Shown here: positions 18,638 to 29,834 of the stretch, piece by piece
Numbering within the stretch: the stretch's first letter is position 1
Layout of the letters: each line of letters starts with the position of its first letter
Origin: Entamoeba invadens IP1
Lineage: Eukaryota > Evosea > Mastigamoebida > Endamoebidae
Assembly: GCF_000330505.1 (NCBI RefSeq)
Contig: NW_004440180.1
Location: 35,797 to 99,796, forward strand
DNA: 64,000 nucleotides
Direction of reading: 5' to 3'
The notes under the pieces: generated by a model
Databases searched by the model: none
The model's input: the letters and a program-made list of their open reading frames with translations, nothing else
Told to the model about the DNA's origin: nothing
Position numbers and translations under genes: made by a program

Positions 18638-21600
18638 TTAATTAAAATAGGTTTGGAGCATTTCTACAGTTTTATCTATCGTACACCTCTCCCTAATTTT
18701 CTCCTTCCAACAATCTTCTACGATATTAAAAAGATGTTCCGGCATATCTAAAGGTTTTTTAAGTCTATTACCATTCGTCACAAACTCGGCGATCTTCCAA
18801 GGGAATTTGAATTCACTCTTTGGATACGAGTCGCCCCACTTGAAGCACTCGAACATAGTGATTCCAAAGGAATAGACATCAGCTGGTTTCTTGTACTTCT
18901 CTTTCTTCAAAACCTCAGGCGCCATATATGTTGGAGTACCAACACCTTTAGTGAATGTCATGTTAGTCATCATCATATTGACATTTCTTGATGACCCAAA
19001 ATCAGTCAATTTGCCATTCACTTTAACATTCTGGTCTAACGACACAATCAAGAAATTGTCTGGCTTAATGTCTCTGTGTAAAATGTCGTTGTTGTGTAAA
19101 TAACTAATTCCTCGAGCCGCGTCTAAGCAAATTTTCACTCGCAAATGAAGCGGCACGTCGTTTTTATTTTTGTGTTTCATTAAGTCGTTTAAACTTCCAA
19201 ATTGAGCGAATTCAGTGACCATACAGATCTTGTTTGGTACAAAGACGGCGCCATAGAAGTGAATAATAAACTCACTTCGAAACTTGTCCATCATCTTAAT
19301 TTCATTCTCAAACTCCGTGATGTTCTCATTCTTGATTTCTGAGCCATTCGTTTGTTTCATCTTCTTAATAGCAACATCGTTTCCTCGGTACTTTCCTTTG
19401 TAGACAATCCCAAAAGAACCTTCCCCAAGTTTCTTAGTTTCTTCGAGTTCTCTGTAATTCAGTTTTGTTGAATTTTCAGTTATTGTTTCGACTGTTATTT
19501 TCTGCGTCGTTTGAATACCGCTTTGGATGTCGAGTGCGATCACCATAATGTCTTCTTTAATTTCACAACAACACAGCGGCTTGATGTAAAGCTCAAACTC
19601 ACACGCTTCCCCTTTCTTCAGTGTTACTAAGGCTGGGATCGTTCGGATCTCATAATAGTCGCACCCTTCTACCACTGAAAATTGTAACTTGATTTTGTGG
19701 CTGGACGTGTTGCCAATACAAATCAAGTCTCTTGTGTCTTTGTCAACTGGAATGAGATCCTCCCCGTCTAAATCAAATTTTATTTTTAATTTGTTTGCGA
19801 CCAAATTGTCGTTCAATTTTGTCATCGAAATGTTCGAGCGCGCCATCACAAAGGTGCAGATGTTTCTTGTCTTCTTGTTCTCCTTGTGTTTGTTAATTAC
19901 TTGTAGTGTTATCAGAACTACCACTAACGCTATTATAAGTAATAGAATAACTATAGTAATTGGAATACCTACAACAACTCCATAATTCACTGCTTTGACA
20001 CATGATTCACCGTCTTCCGAAGGTTCGTGATATCCTTCACATAAAGTACACTTCGAGTTTTCTGCTGAGACACAGAATTCGATTGTTGAATACAATTTAC
20101 ACACAGAATCCACCAATACATAGTCTTTAGATGTACACATGTTACACGTATTAAGACTTGTGCATTTTTCACAATGTTCCATGCACTTGTGACATCGTCT
20201 TTTCTCTAAATAATACCCAACAGAACAATTGTTACAACCAGTTCCAGTGACTTCTTCACAATGAGTTAAATTACTCTTTGGAAAACACAATTTGGACTCT
20301 TCAGGAAGAGCAAAATAGTCGTCTTTACAACTCGAGCACTCATCACTTATTAAACACGTCTTACACGATCCATCACACTCTAAACAGTCTTTGGACACTT
20401 TGTAGTAACCGTCATTACATATAGCACACCCAGCTCCATTCGGAAGTGTTAAACTACATGTTATTGCAAGTTGACCTGAGCTTTGACATTCCATGTTTAA
20501 GTTCAAATAATATTGCTCGGGACATTTAGTGCAATACGTGGCGTTGTAACAACTCTTGCAATTTTTGGTACAGGGGAGACAAATTCCATCAGAATTATAA
20601 TAAGTGTCTGCACAACGGAAACACCCCTTATTTGTCCGTTCTAAACAATTTTCAGTGTTATTTTCTTCTGTTTTTGCATCACCCTTTGATGTATCATTTT
20701 TATTTTTCTCTGCATTAAAAATGGATTCTGTTATATCAAAAGTTGTTGTATTCTCCTCGAGAATAGAATCAAATTTTTCTTTGCAAACGCCGTCTTTCAG
20801 TTGGTACAAATCAGTGCACTCAATACACTTGTCATGTTTCACATCTTTGTGTTTGCACTTCTCTTCAGCATTAATAGAGTGGCAGTAGTCATATTTTCCT
20901 TCTATATTAACAGAATCCGTTTGATAAAATCCATCAGCGCATTGGACACATCCAACTGAAGTGGCTCGAAGACAATTGACGTTCTCAACAGCAACGCATT
21001 GTGTTGGAGAGTACACCAAATACCCATCAACACACTTTTGGCACGTCCCTCCATTACACGTCTCACATTTTTCGACTTTACAAGTTGAGCATTTTCCTTT
21101 GATAATTTCAGTGGAAAGTTGTGAACATTTGACACACAAATTATTTGCTATTTGAGCACAATTTGCGTCTTCTGTACATTTAAAATCTTCGATGTCGATA
21201 ATACTTGTTGATTTGCAAAGATAGTCGAAATACACATTATTATATAAAGTACATACACTCCCAAGATTTCGACATTCTTGACATGTATTATCATTCCTTA
21301 AAAATTGTCCATTTGGACAGCCAAAGTAAACAGTGTTTTGTATAAGACTTCCATTGGTCTCTACTTGGCAAGTCACATCTATTAAATTGTAATTATCGTC
21401 ACAGGAAAGACACTCAGAGTGCTCAGAAAATACCTTCTCGTATTTGCAATGAGCCACGCGTTGTTGACACTGAGAACCAACTGCTATCATTTCAGTGCAA
21501 TCACAAGACGTTGTTGTTATAGTGTTAGGCGATGAACATGTTGTTGGAGTCACGCACGTTCCATTTGTGATATATCCCATTTCTACACATTTAGTACACC

Positions 21601-24600
21601 GACCCTCACTAAGTTGAGTCACACAATTGGAGTTAATTGGCACACATTTCTTTGTATTGTAATAAGTACCTTCTGCACAGAGCACACATCTACCATTCGT
21701 GTCTGGAACATATGGTGCATAGCATTCAATACATTTCGCCACATTCAGAGAAGTGGCATTACAGTACTTGCAATTATCAATACGATCAATACACTGCGCA
21801 CACGACGATTCTGTATTTTTGAATTCACCAACTGCACATGTGTTACAAACTCCTCCAGATAAATAATAGGGGTGGACACATGTAATACACTTCTTTTCTG
21901 TTGTACTGCAAGTGTCACAATTTGGGATAACATTACACAAATTACAATTGTTCGTGTTCTGGTCGAGGAAGTACTTGTTTTTACATGTAATACATTTTTC
22001 ATTCTTAAAGGTGCTCGAACAAATTACACAATTTGAATGCAAAACATCACATGAGACACACTTGGAAGTGTTTGTTGGGTTATACACGCAATTGGAGGTA
22101 CATGCAAGACACTCTCCAGTTGTTACATTACATTGTCCATTACATGAACTGTCACATGATATGCACTTCTTCTCACTTGTTGTTGAATAAGGATACATGT
22201 TTGGTTTACATTCAACACACTTTCTTTCAATTGTTGAACACTTCTGACAATTGGAGTCAAAATCCGAACACAATGTGCATGTTGAACTCACTGGATTTGT
22301 TGGTGTATAACTTGAAGGACACGTAAAGCACTTTCCATTCTCTGTATTACACAGTCCTGAACATGATGAATCACACTCTCTGCATTTATATCCATTCGTA
22401 GAATCCGGGTAATGATTTATATTACATTTAACACATTTTTGGGAATAATCAGAAGCACAAGTGATGCAATTTGAATCAAAAGTGGTGCAAGTTATACATT
22501 TTGCACTGACTGGGTTGGTAACAACAAACCCGGCATTACAACTGCTGCAAATACCAGTTGTTGTTGAGCATTTGCCTTGACATGATGTATCACACAATTT
22601 ACAGACACCATCACTTCCTGGATAATAACCTGTTTTACATATTAAACACTTTCTTGAGTAATCTAAAGAACAAGTAGAACAATTTGAATCAAACGAAGTA
22701 CAACTTTGACACGTATAACTGGAGGGGTTTATTAAAACGTAATTATTTTTACATCCAGTGCAATACCCATTTTCAGTGTTACAACGACCACCACATGTAG
22801 TGTCACATGCTTTACACTTGTAGTCATCAACTGTCTTAGGATAATACCCAGAATTGCATTTCACACACTTTCGTGAAGTGTCAGAAGCACATGTAGCACA
22901 ATTGGAGTCAAAACTGGAACACTTCTCACAGGCACTACTCCCGCCACCAACTGCTACGTAATTGTCTTGACAAGTTACGCAATTTCCATTTGACCCATCA
23001 CAGTTGGTACACGTGTCGTTTAATACACAATTAACACATTTGCCGTTTAAGGCGTATTTCTTGTTTGTGCAAGAGATGCAATTTCGTGAGAAATTAGAAG
23101 CACAGGTGTTACAGTTGTCATCTAAGTCTTTACACATAACACACTTTTTGGGATCAGTTGAAGAGTAAATGTAATTAAAAAGACAACCAGTACACGCACC
23201 GGTTACTTTATCACACTGTTTGTTGCAAGTTGAATCGCACGTTTGACATCTTCCGTTTACTAAGTAACTGCCCGCTTTACATGAAATACACACTCTGGAA
23301 AAATCAGTTGCACACGTCTCACAATTTGAATCAAAAGAAGAACATTCTTGGCATGTCAAACCCAGTGGTTCCAAATAGACGTAATTTGATTTACATTGAG
23401 TACACTTGCCAGTCGTTGAGTCACACACATTGTTGCATGAAGTGTCACAATTTCGACAATTTTTTGAAGATGTCAAGTATGTGTTCTCTTTGCACCTTTT
23501 ACATGTTCTGGTACTATCGCCAGTGCACTCATCACACAATGGATCAAAAACACTACAATTTACACATGTGGTTGATAGTGGAGAAGTAATGACATACCCA
23601 GAAATACACGTGTCACAAAATCCATTATTCGAACGACACATCCCAGTGCAAGTTGGGTTGCAATCGGTGCAGATGTTATTACTGGGGTACTTCCCTGTGA
23701 CACAGGCAATACACGTCCTTTCATAAGAAGCTGAACAACTCTCACAATTGGCAATTACTGTGTTACACAATTCACATGTTTTTCCCTTGGGAGAAGTGAA
23801 GACACGCCCGTCATTACAAGCAATACAAACGCCATTTGTTGCGTCACATGTTTTACAAGTGGAATCGCAAGGTGTACACACCCCATTAGTGTCCGGGTAA
23901 TACCCAGACATGCATGTCGTGCATTTCCTTTCAAAAGTAGATGAGCACTTTGAACAATGCGAGTCGATAGAAGTGCAGCTCACACACTTTTTGGTGTCTT
24001 CTGTAGAAAAGACGTAATTTTCTAGACATCCTTTACAGTCTCCATTTGTCGTATTACAATTTTTGTTACAAGTTGCATCACATGTTGTACACATAAAATT
24101 AGTTGGACTTGGATAATAATTTGTTGTGCACTGCGAGCACTTTCTTTCATTGGAAACGCACGTCACACACGCACTATCAAACGAACTACATAACAAACAC
24201 TCTTTGTCCATTGTTGTTTTTGGCACGTAATTTGTAGCACATCCATTACATATTCCAGTCACTTTATCGCACCCATTTCCACACGAAGAAGAGCACGAAA
24301 GACACTTATAGTCACTCGCGGTATTTAAGTAATACTTTGTGTTACATTCAATGCATTTTCTTTGTGAAGTAGTCGAACAAATCAAGCAGTTTTTGTCATA
24401 CGTTGTACAACTTTCACAATTGGGACTGATTGGTGATGTAATAACATATGCATCAATACAACTATTACAATTTCCAGTAGTGTTGCTACATTGATTTGCT
24501 TTACAAGTTGTTTCACATGTTTTGCATGTACCAGAAGACAAAGGGTAATACCCAGTGTTACATGTAATGCACTTCCGTTGACCGTTAGTACCACAGGTCG

Positions 24601-26488
24601 AACAATGATCATCAAACTCCCGACAAGCTATACACTGAAGTGATGCTGGATTTGTAAACACATACCCACTATTACACGACTTGCATATCCCAGTCATTGG
24701 ATCACAATCTGTTGAACATGTCGAGTGACAAGTCACACACTTGTGTGTTGGTGGAGAAGGATAGTACCCAGTGCTGCACTCAGTACATATTCGAGTCGAA
24801 TTATCAGCACATTTCGAACACTTTGAATCAAAGTCAGTGCAACTCTGGCACGTCTTTTGTGGCATTTCAAAGGGAACATACGTCGATTTACAAGTAATGC
24901 AAATACCATCCGTTTTAGAACACTTTAAACAACTACTTTCACACGGGACACATCGATTTGTTGCAGTGTTAATATAGTACCCCTCTTTACATAAAATGCA
25001 CTTTCTTGAAAAGTCGGTTGCACATCTGTCACAGTTTGTATCAAAAGACGAGCACAATTCACATGTAATAGAGTCTGAAAGTCTCAAAACGTAATTATCA
25101 GAACATGAAGTGCAATATCCGGTTGTAGTACTACACTTTTTAGAACAACTTATATCACACTCCTTGCATTTAAAAGGTGACGTAGTAGCTGGGTAATACC
25201 CCAAATTACACGTCTCACACTTTCGTGCTGTTTTTGAACAACTTTGGCAGTTTGGATCATAAGAACTACAAAGTTCACAAGATACACTTTCTGACTCTTT
25301 CTTGGTGTACAAGGCTGCACATTCAGAACAGATTCCATTGGTTTGACTACACTTTGCCGAATTACATGAAACGTCACAGGACGTGCACTTCCCCGAAATC
25401 AGTGGGTAAAATCCAGAATTACAAATATAGCAATTTCTTGAAAAGTCGGGCGAACAAGTCAGACAGTTTGAGTCAAAAGAAGAACAACTTTCACACTTTT
25501 CAGACAGTGGGGTGGTAAACACATATCCACTCAAACACGACTTGCAATTACTCGTAGTCAAATCACAATTGCCTCCACACGTGGGGTCACAATAGACACA
25601 TTTTTCTGCATTGAAGATGTGATTTTCTTTGCACATTTCACAAGTGTCTAAAGTTGTGCAACTCAAACAATTTTCACTGCATTTGTAACACATGAAATTG
25701 TCTAAGTAATATCCAGACTCACATTTTTGACAGATCTCCAAGTGACTTGGGTCACACGTTTGACAGTGAAGATCAGTGCATTTCTGACAGAGAGAATTTA
25801 AAAGGGTATATCCATCTTCACATTTAGTACACGTGCCAGATGTTGTAGTTGAACATTGTTGTTCAGAGCAATGTGTTGGGCAACACTGATTCTCTTTTGT
25901 TAAGTAATTGTATGGGCGGCACGTAAATACACACCCCTCTTGGTCTTGTGGCAAACATTGAGAACCAGTCGAACATTGAGCAACACCATATCCTTCTTTA
26001 CACTTCGAGCACGAAGAAGAGAAGAATTGGCACTTCTCACAATTTTCAATGTACACACCAAAACACAATTTGTCGGACTTTATGTGACTTTTGATGCGAG
26101 AAATTGAACCGATAAAGTCTTGTGTGGAGACTTCGAGTATAGAGTCGGGTGTACTATGAGTGAAAGAGTATGACTTGGTATATACATGATTGTACTGAAT
26201 TTCTGTGTTTGTGAAAATCAAATTTGAGTTATTTAAAACAACGTCAAGAGTCTTGAGAGTCTCACTAATAGAAAGAAAAATGTCTGTTTGTACCGAACAT
26301 TGAAGAACAACAGAAGTCTCATTTGGGAAAAATAAAATTCCCTTAGAATACACAAAAGTATGTGAAAAGCACATTTTTGGTTGCTCAGCAAAACACTCTA
26401 TTTTGTTATTAGAATAACACCACTGGAGCGAACATACGAGTGGAATCAACGTTAAAAAAATGACAATTCGCGTTACAATAACGTCCAT
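18638..26488 (-). CDS. Giant receptor-like transmembrane kinase with tandem CXXC repeats (TMK2, 2616 aa)
   Basis: A type I receptor-like kinase of the Entamoeba TMK family, unusually long. Signal peptide at residues 1-20 (MDVIVTRIVIFLTLIPLVCS). The ectodomain is almost entirely Cys-rich. Its middle, about residues 338-1483, holds 17 recognisable units of about 72 residues, each with a C-SFDSNC-type start, SR-C-x2-C, GYYP and two or more further CXXC pairs. Irregular CXXC modules follow, then one membrane helix (about 2170-2198), an Ig-like juxtamembrane domain with its own Cys pairs and a TKL-type kinase (about 2350-2610). The glycine loop GEGSFG starts at residue 2355. VAIKK, HRDIKPDN, DFG and APE are present, so the kinase should be active. 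It is an uninterrupted frame. The repeats probably expanded by unequal exchange. The ligand is unknown. Confidence 0.93.
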   Translation of the reverse strand: MDVIVTRIVIFLTLIPLVCSLQWCYSNNKIECFAEQPKMCFSHTFVYSKGILFFPNETSVVLQCSVQTDIFLSISETLKTLDVVLNNSNLIFTNTEIQYNHVYTKSYSFTHSTPDSILEVSTQDFIGSISRIKSHIKSDKLCFGVYIENCEKCQFFSSSCSKCKEGYGVAQCSTGSQCLPQDQEGCVFTCRPYNYLTKENQCCPTHCSEQQCSTTTSGTCTKCEDGYTLLNSLCQKCTDLHCQTCDPSHLEICQKCESGYYLDNFMCYKCSENCLSCTTLDTCEMCKENHIFNAEKCVYCDPTCGGNCDLTTSNCKSCLSGYVFTTPLSEKCESCSSFDSNCLTCSPDFSRNCYICNSGFYPLISGKCTSCDVSCNSAKCSQTNGICSECAALYTKKESESVSCELCSSYDPNCQSCSKTARKCETCNLGYYPATTSPFKCKECDISCSKKCSTTTGYCTSCSDNYVLRLSDSITCELCSSFDTNCDRCATDFSRKCILCKEGYYINTATNRCVPCESSCLKCSKTDGICITCKSTYVPFEMPQKTCQSCTDFDSKCSKCADNSTRICTECSTGYYPSPPTHKCVTCHSTCSTDCDPMTGICKSCNSGYVFTNPASLQCIACREFDDHCSTCGTNGQRKCITCNTGYYPLSSGTCKTCETTCKANQCSNTTGNCNSCIDAYVITSPISPNCESCTTYDKNCLICSTTSQRKCIECNTKYYLNTASDYKCLSCSSSCGNGCDKVTGICNGCATNYVPKTTMDKECLLCSSFDSACVTCVSNERKCSQCTTNYYPSPTNFMCTTCDATCNKNCNTTNGDCKGCLENYVFSTEDTKKCVSCTSIDSHCSKCSSTFERKCTTCMSGYYPDTNGVCTPCDSTCKTCDATNGVCIACNDGRVFTSPKGKTCELCNTVIANCESCSASYERTCIACVTGKYPSNNICTDCNPTCTGMCRSNNGFCDTCISGYVITSPLSTTCVNCSVFDPLCDECTGDSTRTCKRCKENTYLTSSKNCRNCDTSCNNVCDSTTGKCTQCKSNYVYLEPLGLTCQECSSFDSNCETCATDFSRVCISCKAGSYLVNGRCQTCDSTCNKQCDKVTGACTGCLFNYIYSSTDPKKCVMCKDLDDNCNTCASNFSRNCISCTNKKYALNGKCVNCVLNDTCTNCDGSNGNCVTCQDNYVAVGGGSSACEKCSSFDSNCATCASDTSRKCVKCNSGYYPKTVDDYKCKACDTTCGGRCNTENGYCTGCKNNYVLINPSSYTCQSCTSFDSNCSTCSLDYSRKCLICKTGYYPGSDGVCKLCDTSCQGKCSTTTGICSSCNAGFVVTNPVSAKCITCTTFDSNCITCASDYSQKCVKCNINHYPDSTNGYKCRECDSSCSGLCNTENGKCFTCPSSYTPTNPVSSTCTLCSDFDSNCQKCSTIERKCVECKPNMYPYSTTSEKKCISCDSSCNGQCNVTTGECLACTSNCVYNPTNTSKCVSCDVLHSNCVICSSTFKNEKCITCKNKYFLDQNTNNCNLCNVIPNCDTCSTTEKKCITCVHPYYLSGGVCNTCAVGEFKNTESSCAQCIDRIDNCKYCNATSLNVAKCIECYAPYVPDTNGRCVLCAEGTYYNTKKCVPINSNCVTQLSEGRCTKCVEMGYITNGTCVTPTTCSSPNTITTTSCDCTEMIAVGSQCQQRVAHCKYEKVFSEHSECLSCDDNYNLIDVTCQVETNGSLIQNTVYFGCPNGQFLRNDNTCQECRNLGSVCTLYNNVYFDYLCKSTSIIDIEDFKCTEDANCAQIANNLCVKCSQLSTEIIKGKCSTCKVEKCETCNGGTCQKCVDGYLVYSPTQCVAVENVNCLRATSVGCVQCADGFYQTDSVNIEGKYDYCHSINAEEKCKHKDVKHDKCIECTDLYQLKDGVCKEKFDSILEENTTTFDITESIFNAEKNKNDTSKGDAKTEENNTENCLERTNKGCFRCADTYYNSDGICLPCTKNCKSCYNATYCTKCPEQYYLNLNMECQSSGQLAITCSLTLPNGAGCAICNDGYYKVSKDCLECDGSCKTCLISDECSSCKDDYFALPEESKLCFPKSNLTHCEEVTGTGCNNCSVGYYLEKRRCHKCMEHCEKCTSLNTCNMCTSKDYVLVDSVCKLYSTIEFCVSAENSKCTLCEGYHEPSEDGESCVKAVNYGVVVGIPITIVILLLIIALVVVLITLQVINKHKENKKTRNICTFVMARSNISMTKLNDNLVANKLKIKFDLDGEDLIPVDKDTRDLICIGNTSSHKIKLQFSVVEGCDYYEIRTIPALVTLKKGEACEFELYIKPLCCCEIKEDIMVIALDIQSGIQTTQKITVETITENSTKLNYRELEETKKLGEGSFGIVYKGKYRGNDVAIKKMKQTNGSEIKNENITEFENEIKMMDKFRSEFIIHFYGAVFVPNKICMVTEFAQFGSLNDLMKHKNKNDVPLHLRVKICLDAARGISYLHNNDILHRDIKPDNFLIVSLDQNVKVNGKLTDFGSSRNVNMMMTNMTFTKGVGTPTYMAPEVLKKEKYKKPADVYSFGITMFECFKWGDSYPKSEFKFPWKIAEFVTNGNRLKKPLDMPEHLFNIVEDCWKEKIRERCTIDKTVEMLQTYFN
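22000..25500 (-). repeat. 17 diverged tandem ~216-bp units inside TMK2
   Basis: The repeating protein unit of about 72 residues corresponds to about 216 bp. Units are diverged in sequence but keep Cys spacing and the FDSNC, SRKC and GYYP landmarks. No unit is an exact copy of its neighbour. Confidence 0.85.
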
Positions 26489-28614
26489 TGAAATTATCAG
26501 TACTCCAACGATTGTATTTACAAAATTTTCTAATTCGATTCGAATTACAAAACAATTGTCGATTTCTTCGATTTTAACTTTTTGAAATTAAAAATACAAA
26601 TTATTTGGATATCAATTTGAAAAGTTTTTGTGTTTTGGAAGTATTGTGTCGCTTAAATTTTGCTCAAACTTATTATTATTTGAATAAACCAGTCGTTTTT
26701 AACTTATATAAATGGGAAAATTTACTTAAATAATTATGTTGACAAAAACTGGCTAAATAAAACACTTTAAAAAACCAAATTTTTTTAGGTTGTACTTTTT
26801 GTTTTTTGGTTCACAAAGTATTGAAGCATTACAGTTATTGTAGTTTGTATATAGTTTTTATATCATAAAATTATAGTTTTATAACCTTCAAAAAAAAAGT
26901 AAAAAAAATATATTGGAACAAAACACTATTTGTTAAATTCGGCATTTACCCCATATGACCTTTAATACATTAAATAATTACACATAAAACACCATCTTTT
27001 TAGCCAAAAATACTGATGTGCCTTTTCGTGGTTCCAACTAAAAAATTGTTTCAATAAAAAGTTGTTTTATTCAAAATTATATTTTTTTATATTTTTTTGG
27101 TTTTATTATCTCGACTATTTTAAGAATTGTTGTAAAGTATTCCCAAAAAATTTGGGATAATTAGTGTATAATAAAAGTTTCCAAAAAATGTAGATAATCT
27201 CCAAATTAATATTTTAATGAAGGTTCCCGTTTGTATGGATATTTTAATAATAATATAATTATATTTTTGATATCTTGTAATTATTTGTTTTTTGGAGATA
27301 CTGTTTATAATCAATGTTGGGGATTTCAAATGAATTCCCGAATTATTCCATTTATATTGTTTAAAAAAATCAGACGATGTTAAAACAGATTTTTTACAAC
27401 ATATTTACATTCATGAAAAGAATTATAATTTTTTCCCTTCAAGAAATATTTTTAAAATAAAAACTTTGAAAAAATGAGTTTTTTATCATCAATTTTATAA
27501 AGTGCTTTGATTTATTGATCGCATTAGAATTTATTAAAAGTATCACGGTTTTAGAAAACAATTAAACATTTGATGTTATAATGATGTTTATAATTTTTTC
27601 ATACAAGATAATAACTCACTTATATATTATAAAAACACAAACGTTTAAACAAATGCAAATGTATTTTCATGAAAGGTATACAATAATTTACATTTAGAAC
27701 AATAAATATAATCCTTAAAAACAATTTGAGGAGGTTTTAAAGTTATCATGTATTTTTGGGAAATAAAAAATAATACCACTATTAATTATTTTATATTTTA
27801 AATGCATACTTTTGAATATAAATAATAGCCATTCCTATTTTTTTAAACGTTTGACTTTTTTTTAATGTTTTTATATTGGTGATTGAATTGACTAAAACAA
27901 AATTATTTAAAAAGACGAAACAATAAAGCATTGATAAATTGATAAATAAAAATTTGATTCAAACAATTCAATTGTCTAATAATTTGAGTGCAAAACCATA
28001 ACATTTAAATAAATTTAATTGAAATCTTGTCTATTTTGATGGTTTTAATTCTATATTATTCTACTAAACTTGGTATTTAAATGGTGTCCGGGCTAAATGA
28101 TAAATCCAATTAAATAATTAATATACAACATGCTAATAACGTTATATGATATTATCAATTAATAATAAAAATGTAGCCGTCATAATCAATATTAAATGTG
28201 TCCTGTAATAAAATACATTTATTCAAATTTTTTATTAAAACACCTTAATTATTTTTTTATTTACTATTATTTAATAAGTTATTAACATTTTGTTTAAAAT
28301 TTTATTTTTTATTATTTTTGTTTAATGTGATTGTTAATTGAATCGAAAACAACAACACCATTTAATATAAAAAATAAATGGTGTGGTATTAAACTGTATT
28401 TTGATAAACGATGGGAAACATGAAACCAAATAAAACACTTTTAGTCATTTTAAACCATTCAAAATTTTAATTTCGAAATTAATTTCACAGTTGCAAAACA
28501 CATATACAACCGTTTTATTGTTTTATTTTCTTTTATAATAACTTCTATTTAATGCAATTTACTCAAAGAGTATCACTTTTTGTTGTGAAACATAAAGACG
28601 TGTTTTAAATTAAA
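26489..28614. other. AT-rich intergenic stretch, 2.1 kb
   Basis: Very AT-rich. No gene is supported; the 69-codon frame at 27120-27329 is not convincing. No clear inverted repeat was found. Confidence 0.5.
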
Positions 28615-28791
28615 TTAGTCGAAAGTGATGGCATCATGAGTGCATGCACCCATGCATCCTTGACACTCAACACAATCGTCTGGTCTGACAACGACTGAAA
28701 CCTTGTTTTGGATCTCCAACACAGAAGTTGGGCAAGCGTTGACGCAGTCGGCGCATCCTACACATTTATCGGCGTGAATTGTTGGTGGCAT
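28615..28791 (-). CDS. 2[4Fe-4S] ferredoxin (58 aa)
   Basis: A small electron carrier of bacterial/clostridial type. In Entamoeba such ferredoxins accept electrons from pyruvate:ferredoxin oxidoreductase in the cytosol. The 58-residue frame begins MPPTIHADKC and has two complete cluster motifs: Cys10-x2-Cys13-x2-Cys16-x3-Cys20-Pro and Cys40-x2-Cys43-x2-Cys46-x3-Cys50. All eight ligands are present and the length is normal for the family. G+C is much higher than in the flanks. A TATA-like stretch lies about 30 bp upstream of the ATG on the minus strand (plus 28814-28831). It is flanked by about 2 kb of apparently empty sequence on each side, so it is a single-gene unit. Confidence 0.96.
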   Translation of the reverse strand: MPPTIHADKCVGCADCVNACPTSVLEIQNKVSVVVRPDDCVECQGCMGACTHDAITFD

Positions 28792-29656
28792 GGTTTCGGA
28801 ATTTATAATTTAAACCACCTTTATATTTATTTGATGACGTGCACAGTTACTTGCATTTCATTTTTGCCGATTTACAAGGAAAAATAAGACTCATTTTTAC
28901 AAAAAAATAGAATAATTCTAATGCTCAACTTCTAAGATACTATTTTTAATCCAATTCAAGGTCAAACCTGATTATAATATACCTCGAACAAAAAGAAACG
29001 GTCTAACGATTGGGAAATGTGTAGTTTGTTTATTAATTTTCCTTTAATATAAAGCTTTATAATATGAAAAGAATGTATTGGTTGATTTGGGAATGGGCGC
29101 AAACAAGTCGTATATATCCCTGAAAAACAGGTAAAATGAATAATATTAAAGTTTTAAATGAGTGAAAATACTTCAAATTAAAAATTAGAAAAACAATTAA
29201 AAAAGACCAATCAATTAATTAGAAAAAAGCCCAGAACGCATAAAGACGATTCTCCAAAGATTATCGAACCCCGACAAATTATCAGTTCTTTATTATTGTT
29301 CGAATTTTTAGATCAATCAACGCCTTTTTGAATTCCATTAGTTTAAAGAAAAGTTCAACAAAAGAGTTAAGAACATTTTATTGTATTTAATAATACAAAA
29401 CCAATAATATGATAAACTATAAACTATAACATGTCAAAAAAATAAATATATAATAATAAATAATTTAAAATTATTATTATTTATAATTAATAGTAAAATT
29501 TAATATATTATGTTTTTTTTAGTTGCGTTTATCAAAAATATTAACAAGATAATATAACCAAAAAAACTTTTATTTTGATTTTATTATCTTTATTGTTTAT
29601 TTAACACAAAGATACTTGGACATAACATATTAAAATGATCAAATGTATTACAATAT
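28792..29656. other. AT-rich intergenic stretch
   Basis: No gene is recognised. The part next to 28791 carries the presumed ferredoxin promoter. Confidence 0.45.
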
Positions 29657-29834
29657 GGAGAGAAAGTAACACCAGGGGAGAAAGAAACACCACATTTTTT
29701 CAGTATATAATTCAAGTCAATTTTCGGGAAGAAAAATTCAAAGAAAAATTCCATTAAAAAATTCCCGAAAAAATAAACAATTTTCATGTGAAAAAATGTG
29801 GTGTGGCTTTCTCCCCTGGTGTTTATTTCTCCCC
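29657..29834. mobile_element. 178-bp foldback element
   Basis: Two 46-nt arms (29657-29702 and 29789-29834) are inverted copies with about five mismatches. Each arm contains two tandem versions of GGGAGAAAGNAACACCA followed by CATTTTTTCA. A second inner inverted pair is TTTTCGGGAA/TTCCCGAAAA. The whole could form a long cruciform or RNA hairpin. The 65-codon minus frame across it is a by-product. I judge it a MITE or foldback element; no target duplication is obvious. Confidence 0.7.
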
